Shown: positions 33,970-44,621 of the stretch, one piece after another
Position numbering within the stretch: position 1 is the first letter of the stretch
Layout: the number at the start of each line of letters is the position of its first letter
Source of the DNA: Kiloniellales bacterium
Lineage (GTDB): Bacteria; Pseudomonadota; Alphaproteobacteria; Kiloniellales; JAKSDN01
NCBI GenBank assembly: GCA_028280455.1
Contig: JANQLT010000240.1
Location: 1-58,528, forward strand
Direction of reading: 5' to 3'
Length of the DNA stretch: 58,528 nucleotides
Made by a program: the position numbers and the translations under genes
The notes under the pieces: generated by a model
Seen by the model: only the letters and a program-made list of their open reading frames with translations
The model's database searches: none
What the model was told of the DNA's origin: nothing

Positions 33970-36030
33970 ATGACGAAACGCAAGGCGACCAGCAAGAAGG
34001 CCGGCGGCAAGCCTAGGGGAAAGGCGGGCCGCGCCAAGGCCGCCGCGCCCCGGCGGCGCTGGGGCGGGGTGATCCTGCGCGGCCTGATCGTCCTCGGGAT
34101 CTGGCTCTTCGTCGCCCTGGCCGGCCTGGTCGCCTTCTACGCCTACGACCTGCCCGACGTCAGCGCCCTGGCCGAGACGGCGCGCCGGCCGAGCGTCACC
34201 CTGGTCGCCGCCGACGGCAAGGAGATCGCCGTGTTCGGCGATGTCTACGGCGAGACCGTGGCGGTTCACGCCGTGCCGCGGCACCTGCCCCAGGCGGTGC
34301 TGGCGGTGGAAGACCGCCGCTTCTACGAGCACCCCGGCCTCGACGTCTTCGGCCTGGCCCGCGCGGTGGTCGCCAACCTGCGCGCCGGCCGCGTGGTGCA
34401 GGGCGGCTCGACGATCAGCCAGCAGCTCGCCAAGGTGCTGTTCCTCAAGCCCGAGCGCACCGTCAAGCGCAAGACCCAGGAGCTGCTGCTGGCGCTCTGG
34501 CTGGAGCAGCGCTTCAGCAAGGACCAGATCCTCACGCTCTACATGAACCGGGTCTACCTCGGCGCCGGCGCCTACGGTGTCGACGCCGCCGCGCATCGCT
34601 ACTTCGGCAAGCCGGCGGCGCAGGTCTCGCTCTACGAGGCGGCGCTCCTGGCCGGCCTGCTGAAGGCGCCCTCGCGCTACAACCCGGCCAACGACCCCGA
34701 CCTGGCCGACCGGCGCGCGCGCCTGGTGCTCGCCTCCATGGTCGAGGCCGGCTTCGTCAGCGCCGGCGAAGCGGCCCGGGCCGAGGCCGAGAAGAGCCAG
34801 GGGCGCCCCGGCTTCGGCCGCGAGGCGCGGCACTTCGCCGACTGGGTCCTGGCCCAGGTGCCGAGCTTCGTCGGCGAGCCGAGCGAGGACCTGGTGGTGG
34901 TGACCAGCCTCGACGCCCGCATCCAGTCGATCGCCGAGGCCGAGGCCGAGGCGCTGCTGGCCGGCCCCGGCGCCGAGCGGGGCGTCGGTCAGGCGGCGAT
35001 CGTCGTGCTCAGCCCGGAGGGCGCCGTGCGCGCCCTGGTCGGCGGCCGCGACTACGGCGCCAGCCAGTTCAACCGGGCGACCCAGGCGCTGCGCCAGCCG
35101 GGCTCCGCCTTCAAGCCCTTCGTCTACCTGGCGGCGCTCGAGCAGGGCGCGCTGCCCGACCATCGCATCACCGACTCGCCGGTGAAGGTCGGCAAGTGGC
35201 AGCCGGGCAACTTCGCCGGCAAGTACTACGGCGACGTCACCCTGCGCGAGGCCTTCGCCCGCTCGCTGAACTCGGTGGCCGTGCGGCTCGGGCGCGAGAC
35301 CGGCGCGGCGGCGGTGGCCGACGCGGCGCGGCGCCTCGGCGTGACCTCCGAGATGCAGAAGGAGCTTTCGATCACGCTGGGCACCTCCGAGGTCACGCTG
35401 CTCGAGCTGACCGGCGCCTACGCCGCCTTCGCCAACCGCGGCGAGGCGGTCTGGCCCTACGGCATCGAGGAGATCCGCAGCGCCTCCGGCGCCATCCTCT
35501 ACCGGCGCGAAGGCGGCGGCGGCGGACGGGTGATCGCGTCGGACAACGTCAACCGCATGACCGACCTGATGCGCGCCGTCGTCGCCTGGGGCACCGGCAA
35601 GCGCGCCAACCCCGGCCGGCCGGCCGCCGGCAAGACCGGCACCAGCCAGGACTCCCGCGACGCGCTCTTCGTCGGCTTCACCGCGGAGCTGGTCGCCGGG
35701 GTCTGGCTCGGCAACGACGACGGCGCCTCCATGAAGAGCGTCACCGGCGGCACCTTGCCGGCCGAGCTCTGGGGCAAGCTGATGACCCGCGCCCTGGAAG
35801 GCGAGCCGGCCCGGCCGCTGCCCGGCGCGCCTATCGAGACCGCCGTCGCCTACCCGGCGCCGCCCGCGCCGTCCTCCCCGCTGGCGGAACAGCCGCCGAC
35901 CCAGGAAGAGGTCGGCCTGATCGCCCGCATCCTGCGCAGCTTGACCATCGACTTCGACGACGAGCCCCAGGCGCCGGCGCGCAACGGCGGCTTCGGCGGC
36001 AACGCCGGCGACGGCGGCCCGCAGCGCTAG
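33970..36030 (+). CDS. Class A penicillin-binding protein (PBP1A-type)
   Basis: A 686-residue bifunctional peptidoglycan synthase. After a basic N-terminus and one membrane anchor (about residues 36-62), the GT51 transglycosylase has EDRRFYEHPG near residue 114 and GGSTISQQLAK near 145. The transpeptidase has SxxK in GSAFKPF (about 378-384), SLN in ARSLNSVAVRLG and KTGTSQ near 555. The C-terminal tail is Pro- and Gly-rich and low in complexity. It polymerises and crosslinks glycan at the inner membrane. It is shorter than E. coli PBP1A and similar to alphaproteobacterial PBP1 forms. Confidence 0.93.
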   Translation: MTKRKATSKKAGGKPRGKAGRAKAAAPRRRWGGVILRGLIVLGIWLFVALAGLVAFYAYDLPDVSALAETARRPSVTLVAADGKEIAVFGDVYGETVAVHAVPRHLPQAVLAVEDRRFYEHPGLDVFGLARAVVANLRAGRVVQGGSTISQQLAKVLFLKPERTVKRKTQELLLALWLEQRFSKDQILTLYMNRVYLGAGAYGVDAAAHRYFGKPAAQVSLYEAALLAGLLKAPSRYNPANDPDLADRRARLVLASMVEAGFVSAGEAARAEAEKSQGRPGFGREARHFADWVLAQVPSFVGEPSEDLVVVTSLDARIQSIAEAEAEALLAGPGAERGVGQAAIVVLSPEGAVRALVGGRDYGASQFNRATQALRQPGSAFKPFVYLAALEQGALPDHRITDSPVKVGKWQPGNFAGKYYGDVTLREAFARSLNSVAVRLGRETGAAAVADAARRLGVTSEMQKELSITLGTSEVTLLELTGAYAAFANRGEAVWPYGIEEIRSASGAILYRREGGGGGRVIASDNVNRMTDLMRAVVAWGTGKRANPGRPAAGKTGTSQDSRDALFVGFTAELVAGVWLGNDDGASMKSVTGGTLPAELWGKLMTRALEGEPARPLPGAPIETAVAYPAPPAPSSPLAEQPPTQEEVGLIARILRSLTIDFDDEPQAPARNGGFGGNAGDGGPQR

Positions 36031-36054
36031 ACCAGTCTCAACGCCAAACCAGTC

Positions 36055-37257
36055 TTAGGAAACCTCCACCCGCGCCCGGCGGCGTTGCGCCATGGACCAG
36101 ACCGTGACGGCGGCGCCGAGGCCGACCGCGGCGATGGCGAAGGTCATGCTGCGGCCGCTGGCATCGTGGAGCTGGCCGACCAGGACGCCGAGGCCGGCGG
36201 CGAAGACCATCTGCACGAAACCGAGGAGCGCCGAGGCGGCGCCGGCGCGCTCCGGGAAGGGGCCCATGGCGCCGGCCATGGCGTTCGGCAGCATGAGGCC
36301 GGCACCGATCAGGTAGAGGAAGACCGGCGCGACCAGGCCGGCGACCGTCGGCGCGGCGAACAGCGTCAGGCCGGCCGCGAGCAGGCCGGCGGCCAGGCCG
36401 ATGACGGCGCCGACCGCGATCAGCCGCTCCAGGCCGAGCCGCAGGGTCAGCCGGCCCGAGGTGAAGGCGCCGATCATGTAGCCGGCGACCACGGCGGCGA
36501 AGCAGAGGCCGTAGCGCTCCGGCGGCAGGCCGAGCACCTCGATCAGCAGGAAGGAGGAGCCGGAGATGAAGGCGAAGATGCCGGCATAGCCGAAGGCGCA
36601 GATCAGCACGTAGCCGCGATAGAGCGGGTGGGCCGCCAGCTCGCGGTAGATCGCCAGCGAGCGGCCGATGCGCGTCGCCTCGGGATTGCGCCGGCTGTTG
36701 GTCTCCGGCAGCAGGCTCAGGCAGGCCAGCCAGGTCAGGGCGCCGAAGCCGACCAGCAGCAGGAAGTTGGCGCGCCAGCCGAGCCAGGCCTCGACGTAGC
36801 CGCCGAGGATCGGCCCGAGCGCCGGCGCCAGGGCCATGGCCGAGGCGATATAGGACAGCACCTTGGCCGCCTGCGCCGGCTCGTGCAGGTCGCGCACGAT
36901 GGCCCGGCCGAGCACCACGCCGGCGCAGGCGCCCAGCGCCTGGCAGAAGCGCGCGACGATCAGCAAGGCGAGACTGCCGGCCAGCGCGCAGGCGAGCGAC
37001 GCGGCGACGTAGAGCGCCAGCCCGGCGAGCAGCACCGGGCGCCGGCCGAAGCGGTCGGACAGCGGCCCGTAGACGAGCTGGCTGACGGCGAAGCCGACGA
37101 GAAAGACCGAGAGCGTGAGCTGGACCGAGCCGGCGCCGGCCTGGAACTGCACCGCGATGGCCGGCAGCGACGGCAGGTAGAGGTCCGTCGAGATCGCGCC
37201 GAAGGCGACCAGCGCGGTGACGATGGCGGTGATGATCCGGCTTTCGGGGCGCAGCAT
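36055..37257 (-). CDS. Bcr/CflA-family MFS efflux transporter
   Basis: A 400-residue transporter with twelve predicted helices. The first loop has the MFS motif LVYGPLSDRFGRRPVLLAGL, and FCQALGACAGVVLGRAIVRD matches the drug/H+ antiporter motif in helix 5. ALGPILGGYVEAWLGWRANF is also family-typical. It likely exports a small hydrophobic compound, as Bcr does for bicyclomycin. It converges with the penicillin-binding protein gene, 24 bases apart. The substrate is not inferable. Confidence 0.9.
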   Translation of the reverse strand: MLRPESRIITAIVTALVAFGAISTDLYLPSLPAIAVQFQAGAGSVQLTLSVFLVGFAVSQLVYGPLSDRFGRRPVLLAGLALYVAASLACALAGSLALLIVARFCQALGACAGVVLGRAIVRDLHEPAQAAKVLSYIASAMALAPALGPILGGYVEAWLGWRANFLLLVGFGALTWLACLSLLPETNSRRNPEATRIGRSLAIYRELAAHPLYRGYVLICAFGYAGIFAFISGSSFLLIEVLGLPPERYGLCFAAVVAGYMIGAFTSGRLTLRLGLERLIAVGAVIGLAAGLLAAGLTLFAAPTVAGLVAPVFLYLIGAGLMLPNAMAGAMGPFPERAGAASALLGFVQMVFAAGLGVLVGQLHDASGRSMTFAIAAVGLGAAVTVWSMAQRRRARVEVS

Positions 37258-37585
37258 GGCGGCTCGCGGGCAAAGGGACCCGCCGCTTTAGCCGCTCCGC
37301 CGGGCGCCGTCCAGGCCCCGACCGGGCAGCAATCACCTTCCTCCCCCCGCGAGGGGGAGGATCGAGGAGGGGGGCGATCGGCGTCCGCCGATCTTGAGGA
37401 GAGTCTTCATGGGCCGGGCCTTCGGCCCGTCCGCCCTCTCCCAAATCCTTCCCCTCGAGGGTGGAGGGAACGATTTGGACGCGCTCCCGGTCCCGCGCCG
37501 CGCCCTGACCCCAGCGCTCGGGGCGAACTGGTCCTACCGGCCGCGGCCGGGCGCGGACTAGGCTGACGGTCAAGGAGGCAAAGCC
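37258..37585. other. Intergenic region with REP-like palindromes
   Basis: A 328-base stretch without a gene, between divergent MFS and cupin genes. From 37335 to 37476 it holds two inverted REP-like units (CCTTCCTCCCCCCGCGAGGG and, inverted, TCCCTCCACCCTCGAGGGG), with two small hairpins between them (GATCGGCGTCCGCCGATC and GGGCCGGGCCTTCGGCCC). Promoters for both genes are expected, but none could be assigned. Confidence 0.6.
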
Positions 37586-37870
37586 ATGGCCGAGCAGGCA
37601 CAAGCGACCCTGCAGATCGACAACGAGCGGGTGCGCGTCACCGAGTTCCGCTTCGCGCCCGGCGCGGCGACCGGCTATCACCGCCACGAGCACGACTACG
37701 TTATCGTGCCGAGCACCACGGGGCGCTTGAAGCTGATCGGGCCGGACGGCGCGGAGAGCGTCGCCGAGCTGACCGCCGGCCAGTGCTACTTCCGGCAAGC
37801 CGGCGTCGAGCACGACGTGATCAACGCCAACGACTTCCCCTTCTCCTTCGTCGAGGTCGAGCTGAAATGA
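37586..37870 (+). CDS. Small cupin-domain protein
   Basis: A 94-residue single cupin. The metal-binding motif is TGYHRHEHDYVIVP, with the second motif ELTAGQCYFRQAGVEHDV. A perfect AAGGAGG site precedes the ATG. The stop overlaps the start of the next gene (ATGA), so the two are co-translated. Function is unknown beyond a metal-binding barrel; it could be a small dioxygenase-like or sensor protein. Confidence 0.85.
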   Translation: MAEQAQATLQIDNERVRVTEFRFAPGAATGYHRHEHDYVIVPSTTGRLKLIGPDGAESVAELTAGQCYFRQAGVEHDVINANDFPFSFVEVELK

Positions 37871-38310
37871 AGCAGCGGATCGGCGAGCCCTGGATGCCGG
37901 CCGATGCCTACGGCCGCTCGCTCAAGGGCTTCGGCGTCAACCTCCTGGTGCGCGACGTGCCGCGCGCGGTCGCCTTTCAGACCGCGGTGCTCGGCGTCGA
38001 GCTGGTCTATGCCGACCGGGACTTCGCGGTGCTGCGCCACGGCGCGCAGGAATGGATGCTGCACGCCGACCACACCTACGGCGAGCACCCCCTGCTCGGC
38101 CTGACCGGCGACGGCGCGATCCGCGGCGCCGGCGCCGAGCTGCGGCTCTACGACATCGATCCCGACGACGCCGAGACCCGGGCCCGGGCGCGCGGCGAGA
38201 CGGTGCTCGCGGCGGCCGCCGACAAGCCCCACGGCCTGCGCGAGGTCTACATCGCCGATCCCGACGGCTACGTCTGGGTGCCGAGCCTGGCAGCGGCCGA
38301 GAAAAGCTAG
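37867..38310 (+). CDS. VOC-family (glyoxalase/bleomycin-resistance fold) protein
   Basis: A 147-residue protein starting at ATG 37867, inside the cupin stop. GVNLLVRDVPRAVAFQTAVL and VYADRDFAVLRHG form the first beta-alpha-beta-beta unit. REVYIADPDGYVWVPS is the typical C-terminal end carrying a metal-ligand position. VOC proteins include dioxygenases, glyoxalases and drug-binding proteins. Pairing with a cupin suggests a metal-dependent small-molecule reaction, but no substrate is indicated. Its end overlaps the convergent GNAT gene by four bases. Confidence 0.82.
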   Translation: MKQRIGEPWMPADAYGRSLKGFGVNLLVRDVPRAVAFQTAVLGVELVYADRDFAVLRHGAQEWMLHADHTYGEHPLLGLTGDGAIRGAGAELRLYDIDPDDAETRARARGETVLAAAADKPHGLREVYIADPDGYVWVPSLAAAEKS

Positions 38311-38906
38311 ACCGGCAGCGACGGCCGGGGGTCGCTGCGCAGGATGGCGAACAGCAGGTGGTCCTGCCAGGAGCCGTTGATCCGCAGGTACTGCCGGGCG
38401 TAGCCCTCCTGCGAGAAGCCCATCTTCAGGAGCAGGCTCTTGCTGGCGTCGTTGTGCGGCAGGCAGGCGGCCTCGATGCGGTGCATGCCGAGCTGCTCGA
38501 AGGCGTAGTCCAGGACCAGGGCGATGGCATCGGACATGTAGCCCTGGCGGGCATGGGGCTCGCCGATCCAGTAGCCCAGGCTGGCGGCCTGGGCGACGCC
38601 GCGCCGCAGGTTGCTCAAGGTGACGCCGCCGAGCAGCGCGCCGTCGCTGTTGCGGACGATCAGGAAGCTGAAGCCGCTGCCCTGGCGGATCTCCTGGTGG
38701 TAGGCCCGGACGCGCCGGCGGAAGGCGCGGCGGGTCAGGGCATCGTAGGGCCAGGTCGGCTCCCAGGGCGCCAGGAAGTCGCGGCTCTGCTCGCGCACCT
38801 CGGCCCAGAGCTTCCAGTCGCCCTGCTTGGGCGGCCTGAGCGTGATGCGGCCGCGGCGCAGAACGGCATCGCCCGGGGCCTTACCGCGGAGAACCGGCAG
38901 ACGCAC
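38307..38906 (-). CDS. GNAT acetyltransferase, RimJ/RimL-like
   Basis: A 199-residue N-acetyltransferase with a GTG start and GGAGG site upstream. The acetyl-CoA region contains LGYWIGEPHARQGYMSDAI, and LGMHRIEAACLPHNDASKSL with LLKMGFSQEGYARQYLRING is the RimJ/RimL pattern. It may acetylate the N-terminal residue of a ribosomal or other protein. It begins 12 bases after the M16 peptidase gene, the usual end of the alphaproteobacterial thrC-peptidase-GNAT series. Confidence 0.9.
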   Translation of the reverse strand: MRLPVLRGKAPGDAVLRRGRITLRPPKQGDWKLWAEVREQSRDFLAPWEPTWPYDALTRRAFRRRVRAYHQEIRQGSGFSFLIVRNSDGALLGGVTLSNLRRGVAQAASLGYWIGEPHARQGYMSDAIALVLDYAFEQLGMHRIEAACLPHNDASKSLLLKMGFSQEGYARQYLRINGSWQDHLLFAILRSDPRPSLPV

Positions 38907-38918
38907 GCGACGCCTCCG

Positions 38919-40178
38919 TCAGGCGAAACGCGCCGTCAGGCTGTCGTAAGCCTCGACCCGGCCGACCGGCCCCAAGGCGACCAGGGTCGGCCGGCTGGCG
39001 ACCAGCTTGGTGCCGAGCCGGCGGACGGCCTCGCCGTCGACCGCCTCGATCTTGCCGACCACCTCTTCGACGCTCAAGGGCCGGCCATAGGCGAGGATCT
39101 GCTGGCCGAGCTGCTCGGCGCGGGCGCCGCTGCTTTCCCGGCTCATCAGGATGCTCGCCTTGAGCTGGGCGCGGGCGCGCTCGACCTCCTCCTCCTCGAC
39201 GGCCTGGCTCAGCTTGTTCAGCTCGTCGGCCACCACCGGGATCAGCTCCTCGACCTCGGTCTCGCCGGTGCCGGCATAGATGCCGAACAGGCCGCCGTCG
39301 CTGTAGGTCGCGGCGTAGGAGTAGATCGAATAGACCAGGCCGCGCTTCTCGCGCACCTCCTGGAACAGCCGCGAGGACATGCCGCCGCCGAGCAGGGTCG
39401 AGAGCACCAGGGTCGGGTAGTAGTCCGGGTCGTGGTAGCTGACCGACTCGAAGCCCAGCAGCAGATGGACCTGCTCCAGCTCGCGCGCCTCGCGGAACTC
39501 GCCGCCGCGATAGTCGGCGGCGCCGGCCGCCGGCACCGCCCCGTTGCCCGGCAGGCTGCCGAAGGCCTTGGCGACCAGATCGACGAAGGCGGCGTGCTCG
39601 ACCTTGCCGGCCGCCGCGACCACGATCTGCTGCGGGCCGTAGTGGGCCGCCAGGTAGCCGCGCAGGTCCTCGCGGCCGAGCCGGGCGATGACCTCGGCGC
39701 GTCCCAGGACCGGCCGGCCCATCGCCTGCTCCGGATAGGCGGCCTCCTGGAAGAAGTCGAAGACGATGTCGTCGGGCGTGTCGTTGGCCTGGCCGATCTC
39801 CTGGATCACCACCGCCCGCTCGCGCTTCAGCTCCTCCTCGTCGAAGGTCGAATGCTGCAGGATGTCGGCGATGACGTCGACCGCCAGCGGCAGGTCCTCG
39901 GCCAGCACCTTGGCGTAGAAGGCCGTGGTCTCGCGGCCGGTGTAGGCGTTCATGTGGCCGCCGACCGCCTCGATCTGCTCGGCGATGTCCTTGGCGCTGC
40001 GCCGCGCCGTGCCCTTGAAGACCATGTGCTCGAGCAGGTGGGCGACGCCGTTGACCGCCTCCGGCTCCTGGCGCGTGCCGACGCCGACCCAGGCGCCGAC
40101 CGAGACGCTCTCCAGCGTGTCCATGCGGTCGGTGGCGACCGTCAGGCCGCCCGCCAGGCGCGTGACCTGAACGCTCAC
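38919..40178 (-). CDS. M16-family zinc peptidase (processing-peptidase-like)
   Basis: A 419-residue insulinase/PqqL-type peptidase. The inverted zinc motif HLLEH is at residues 47-51, with a third ligand Glu expected in the ERAVVIQEIGQA region. VREKRGLVYSIYSYAATYSD near the middle is the second-half landmark. Alphaproteobacterial members resemble the mitochondrial processing peptidase beta subunit. The GTG start at 40178 overlaps the thrC stop by four bases. It probably degrades small peptides in the cytosol or periplasm; I see no clear signal peptide. Confidence 0.92.
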   Translation of the reverse strand: MSVQVTRLAGGLTVATDRMDTLESVSVGAWVGVGTRQEPEAVNGVAHLLEHMVFKGTARRSAKDIAEQIEAVGGHMNAYTGRETTAFYAKVLAEDLPLAVDVIADILQHSTFDEEELKRERAVVIQEIGQANDTPDDIVFDFFQEAAYPEQAMGRPVLGRAEVIARLGREDLRGYLAAHYGPQQIVVAAAGKVEHAAFVDLVAKAFGSLPGNGAVPAAGAADYRGGEFREARELEQVHLLLGFESVSYHDPDYYPTLVLSTLLGGGMSSRLFQEVREKRGLVYSIYSYAATYSDGGLFGIYAGTGETEVEELIPVVADELNKLSQAVEEEEVERARAQLKASILMSRESSGARAEQLGQQILAYGRPLSVEEVVGKIEAVDGEAVRRLGTKLVASRPTLVALGPVGRVEAYDSLTARFA

Positions 40179-41581
40179 GCCGCCCCCGGGACGCGCAGCC
40201 GCTCGCGGATGTGCGCGCGGACGGCGGCCAGCTCGTTGGGCAGGCGCGTGACCCGCTCCTCGCGCTCGTAGAGGTCGGCGGCCCGCGCCGGCAGCGCCGG
40301 CCGCCGGCCGATGGCCCGCTCCACGGCGTCCGGGAACTTCGCCGGGTGCGCCGTCGCCAGCGCGACCACGGGCACCTCGAGCGACTCCTGCGCCGCCCGG
40401 GCGGCGGCCAGGCCGATGGCGCTGTGCGGCTCGATCACCTCCCCGGTCTCGCGGTGGGCCCGCGCGACCTCGGCCAGGCTTTCCTCGTCGCTGCAGCGAT
40501 GGGCCTGGAAGACCTTCAGCGCCTCCTGCAGCAGCGCCGGCTCGAGCGAGAAGCGGCCGCTGTCGCGGAAGCCCTCCAGGGTCCGCGACACCGCCGCGCC
40601 GTCGCGGCCGAGCAGCTCGAACAGCAGGCGCTCGAAGTTGCTGGAGACCTGGATGTCCATGCTCGGCGAGAGGCTCGGCTCGACCGTCTCGATGGTCATG
40701 GCACCGCTTTCGAAGAAGCGGGTCAGGATGTCGTTGCGGTTCGAGCCGACGATCAGCTTGGCGATCGGCAGGCCCATCTGCATCGCGACGTAGCCGGCGA
40801 AGACGTTGCCGAAGTTGCCGGTCGGCACCGAGAAGGCGACCGGCCGCTCGGGCGCGCCCAGGGCCAGGGCGGCGTGGAAGTAGTAGGCGACCTGGACCAT
40901 GATCCGGGCCCAGTTGATCGAGTTGACCGCCGAGAGGCTGGCCTCGTCGCGGAAGGCCTGGTCCTTGAACAGCGCCTTCACCATGTCCTGGCAGTCGTCG
41001 AAGCTGCCGGCGATCGCCAGGTTGTGAACGTTGGGCTCCTGCACCGTGGTCATCTGCCGGCGCTGCACCTCGGAGACCCGGCCCTCGGGGTGCAGGATGA
41101 AGACGTCGATGCTGGCCCGGCCGCGGCAGCCCTCGATGGCCGCCGAGCCGGTGTCGCCGGAGGTGGCGCCGACGATGGTCACGTGGCCGCCGCGCGCGGT
41201 CAGCACGCGGTCGAACAGCCGGCCGACGACCTGCAGCGGATAGTCCTTGAAGGCCAGGGTCGGCCCGTGGAACAGCTCCATCAGCCAGAGCGCGGGCCCG
41301 AGCTGCTTGAGCGGCGCGACGGCGGCATGCTCGAAGCCCTCGTAGGCCTCGGCGACCAGGGCCCGCAGCACCGACTCCTCGATCTCGCCCTCGACGAAGG
41401 CCGCGGCGATGCGGGTCACCAGCTCGGCATAGGGCAGGCCCCGCAGGCCGCGGATCTCCTCGGCCGAGAGCCGCGGCCAAGCCTCCGGCACATAGAGCCC
41501 GCCGTCGCGCGCCAGGCCGGCCAGCAGAACCTGCTCGAAACCGAGGACCGGCGCCTCACCGCGAGTCGAGATGTACCGCAT
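40175..41581 (-). CDS. thrC: Threonine synthase
   Basis: A 468-residue PLP enzyme converting O-phosphohomoserine to threonine. The PLP lysine is in TLAFKDYPLQVVG, the substrate loop is GATSGDTGSAAIEGC, and FSVPTGNFGNVFAGYVA binds the cofactor phosphate. Length and motifs are those of the long bacterial/fungal type. It begins MRYISTRG, the usual N-terminus. The stop overlaps the M16 peptidase start. Confidence 0.95.
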   Translation of the reverse strand: MRYISTRGEAPVLGFEQVLLAGLARDGGLYVPEAWPRLSAEEIRGLRGLPYAELVTRIAAAFVEGEIEESVLRALVAEAYEGFEHAAVAPLKQLGPALWLMELFHGPTLAFKDYPLQVVGRLFDRVLTARGGHVTIVGATSGDTGSAAIEGCRGRASIDVFILHPEGRVSEVQRRQMTTVQEPNVHNLAIAGSFDDCQDMVKALFKDQAFRDEASLSAVNSINWARIMVQVAYYFHAALALGAPERPVAFSVPTGNFGNVFAGYVAMQMGLPIAKLIVGSNRNDILTRFFESGAMTIETVEPSLSPSMDIQVSSNFERLLFELLGRDGAAVSRTLEGFRDSGRFSLEPALLQEALKVFQAHRCSDEESLAEVARAHRETGEVIEPHSAIGLAAARAAQESLEVPVVALATAHPAKFPDAVERAIGRRPALPARAADLYEREERVTRLPNELAAVRAHIRERLRVPGAA

Positions 41582-41667
41582 GTAGCCTGGATCCGGGCCT
41601 TGGATAGGACCGCCTATCTAGACAGCCCCCACCCAGGGTGGCAAGGCCGCCGTCCCCGGACCCGCGC

Positions 41668-41913
41668 TCAGCCCTCGGCCGGGGCGTCCGGGGCGGTCCG
41701 GCCCTCGCGCACGGTCTCCAGGCATTCGCGCATGAGCTGCAGGTAGTAGGCCCGGTCGCGCTCGACCGTCTGCTTCTCGACCTGGGCGATCCGGTCGAAG
41801 AGGAAGGCCGCGAGGCCGTACTCGGTCTCCGGAAAGCCGGCCTGACCCAGCAGGTCGCCGACCGTGTCCGCCGCCATGCCGGCGGCCTTGCCGGCGATCT
41901 TCCCGATCTGCAT
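41668..41913 (-). CDS. Small hypothetical protein
   Basis: An 81-residue protein starting at the ATG 41913, which has a GGAGGA site; the frame runs up to 41985 but the earlier part seems non-coding. The N-terminus is small and helical (IGKIAGKAAGMAADTVGDLL), and a charged helix (FDRIAQVEKQTVERDRAYYL) follows. No family is recognised. It lies between carboxypeptidase and thrC genes on the same strand. Confidence 0.6.
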   Translation of the reverse strand: MQIGKIAGKAAGMAADTVGDLLGQAGFPETEYGLAAFLFDRIAQVEKQTVERDRAYYLQLMRECLETVREGRTAPDAPAEG

Positions 41914-41985
41914 TGCGCGCTCCTCCGGCCCTTTCGAATAGGACGGCAACCCCGTCCTATGGTGAAAGATGGGCCCTGGAGGCAC

Positions 41986-43499
<1,514 letters not shown>

Positions 43500-43503
<4 letters not shown>

Positions 43504-44222
43504 GTCTCCTCCCGTCGCAGGGACAGCATCACATAGATGACGGCGAGCGCGACCGCCAGGGAGAACCAGGTCAGGGCGTACTGCAGGTGGTCGTTGCGGA
43601 TCTCCAGGCTCGGCGCGCTGGCGATCGGCAAGCCATCGCTCGCGCCCTCGGCCGGCAGGGCGACCGCGTAGAGCGCCGTGATCGGCCGCTCCAGGGCCGC
43701 CTGCTCGGCCATCTGCGGCAGGTCCAGCCAGATCCAGTAGTTGTCCTGCGGCGCGTTGTCGGGCCGGAACAGCGCCCGGCCCTTCCAGCCGCCGCTGCGC
43801 AGCACGGCCTGCAGCGCGACCGGGCCGGCCGGCCGGGACTCCGGCCGCCGCGCCGGATCGCGCAGCGGCGCCGGCACCCAGCCGCGGTCGACCAGGATGG
43901 TCCGGCCGTCCTCCAGCAGCAGGGGCATGACGATGTGAAAGCCAACCTCGCCCCGGTGGCTGCGCCCGCCGAGATGGAACTCGCGATCGAGGAACCGCCC
44001 GGTCAGCGTGACCCGGCGCAGCTCGAGCGCCTCGGGCACCACGATGCGCGCCGGCAGGGTCAGCGCCGGCGCCTCCAGCCGGGCGGCGCGCTCGGCGATC
44101 ATCGTCGTCTTCCAATCGAGGCGCTGAAGCTGCCAGACGCCGAGGCCGATCAGCAGGGCGAAGCTGATCAGGCTGCAGAGCGTCAGCCAGAGGCCGGGGC
44201 GGAATCGGCGGACGGCGGCCAC
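43500..44222 (-). CDS. SURF1-family cytochrome oxidase assembly protein
   Basis: A 240-residue inner-membrane protein with an N-terminal helix (LWLTLCSLISFALLIGLGVW), a periplasmic domain and a C-terminal helix (ALTWFSLAVALAVIYVML). LGVWQLQRLDWKTTMI, ILVDRGWVPAPLRDP and the NDHLQYALTWF end are SURF1 hallmarks. Bacterial SURF1 helps insert heme a into subunit I of aa3 oxidase. It ends in the start of the carboxypeptidase gene and begins six bases after the DUF983 gene. Confidence 0.92.
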
Positions 44223-44227
44223 GGCGC

Positions 44228-44611
44228 TCAGTCGTAGCGCTCGATGCCCGAGTCGCTGGCCCGGTGGTGGTACTGCAGCGCGATCAGCACGCCCTTGAAG
44301 GGCCGCAGCAGGGCGACCGAGCCGCCGAGGATGACCGGCGGCCAGAGCACCAGATGGACCCAGTAGGGCGGCGCGACGCGCGCCTCGAGCAGCAGAGCCA
44401 GGGGCACGACGACGGCACCGAGGATGAAGATGATGAAGACGGCCGGGCCGTCGCCGCTATCGGCCTTCCTCAGGTCGGCGCCGCAGGCCGTGCAGCGCTC
44501 GGCCACCGTCAGGAAGCCGTCGAACAGCGGCCCGCGCCCGCAACGCGGGCACTTGCAGGCCAACCCGACCTTTACCGGCGAGACTCTCGGGGAGTAGCCC
44601 TCTTCGTCCAC
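44228..44611 (-). CDS. DUF983 membrane protein
   Basis: A 127-residue protein with a GTG start. Two cysteine pairs, CKCPRCGRGPLF and ERCTACGADL, make a zinc-ribbon-like head, followed by two membrane helices. DSGDGPAVFIIFILGAVVVP is the DUF983 core. The family is a regular companion of oxidase genes in alphaproteobacteria, with a presumed but unproven assembly role. It sits between ctaE and SURF1. Confidence 0.88.
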   Translation of the reverse strand: MDEEGYSPRVSPVKVGLACKCPRCGRGPLFDGFLTVAERCTACGADLRKADSGDGPAVFIIFILGAVVVPLALLLEARVAPPYWVHLVLWPPVILGGSVALLRPFKGVLIALQYHHRASDSGIERYD

Positions 44612-44621
44612 GGCCGCCGCG

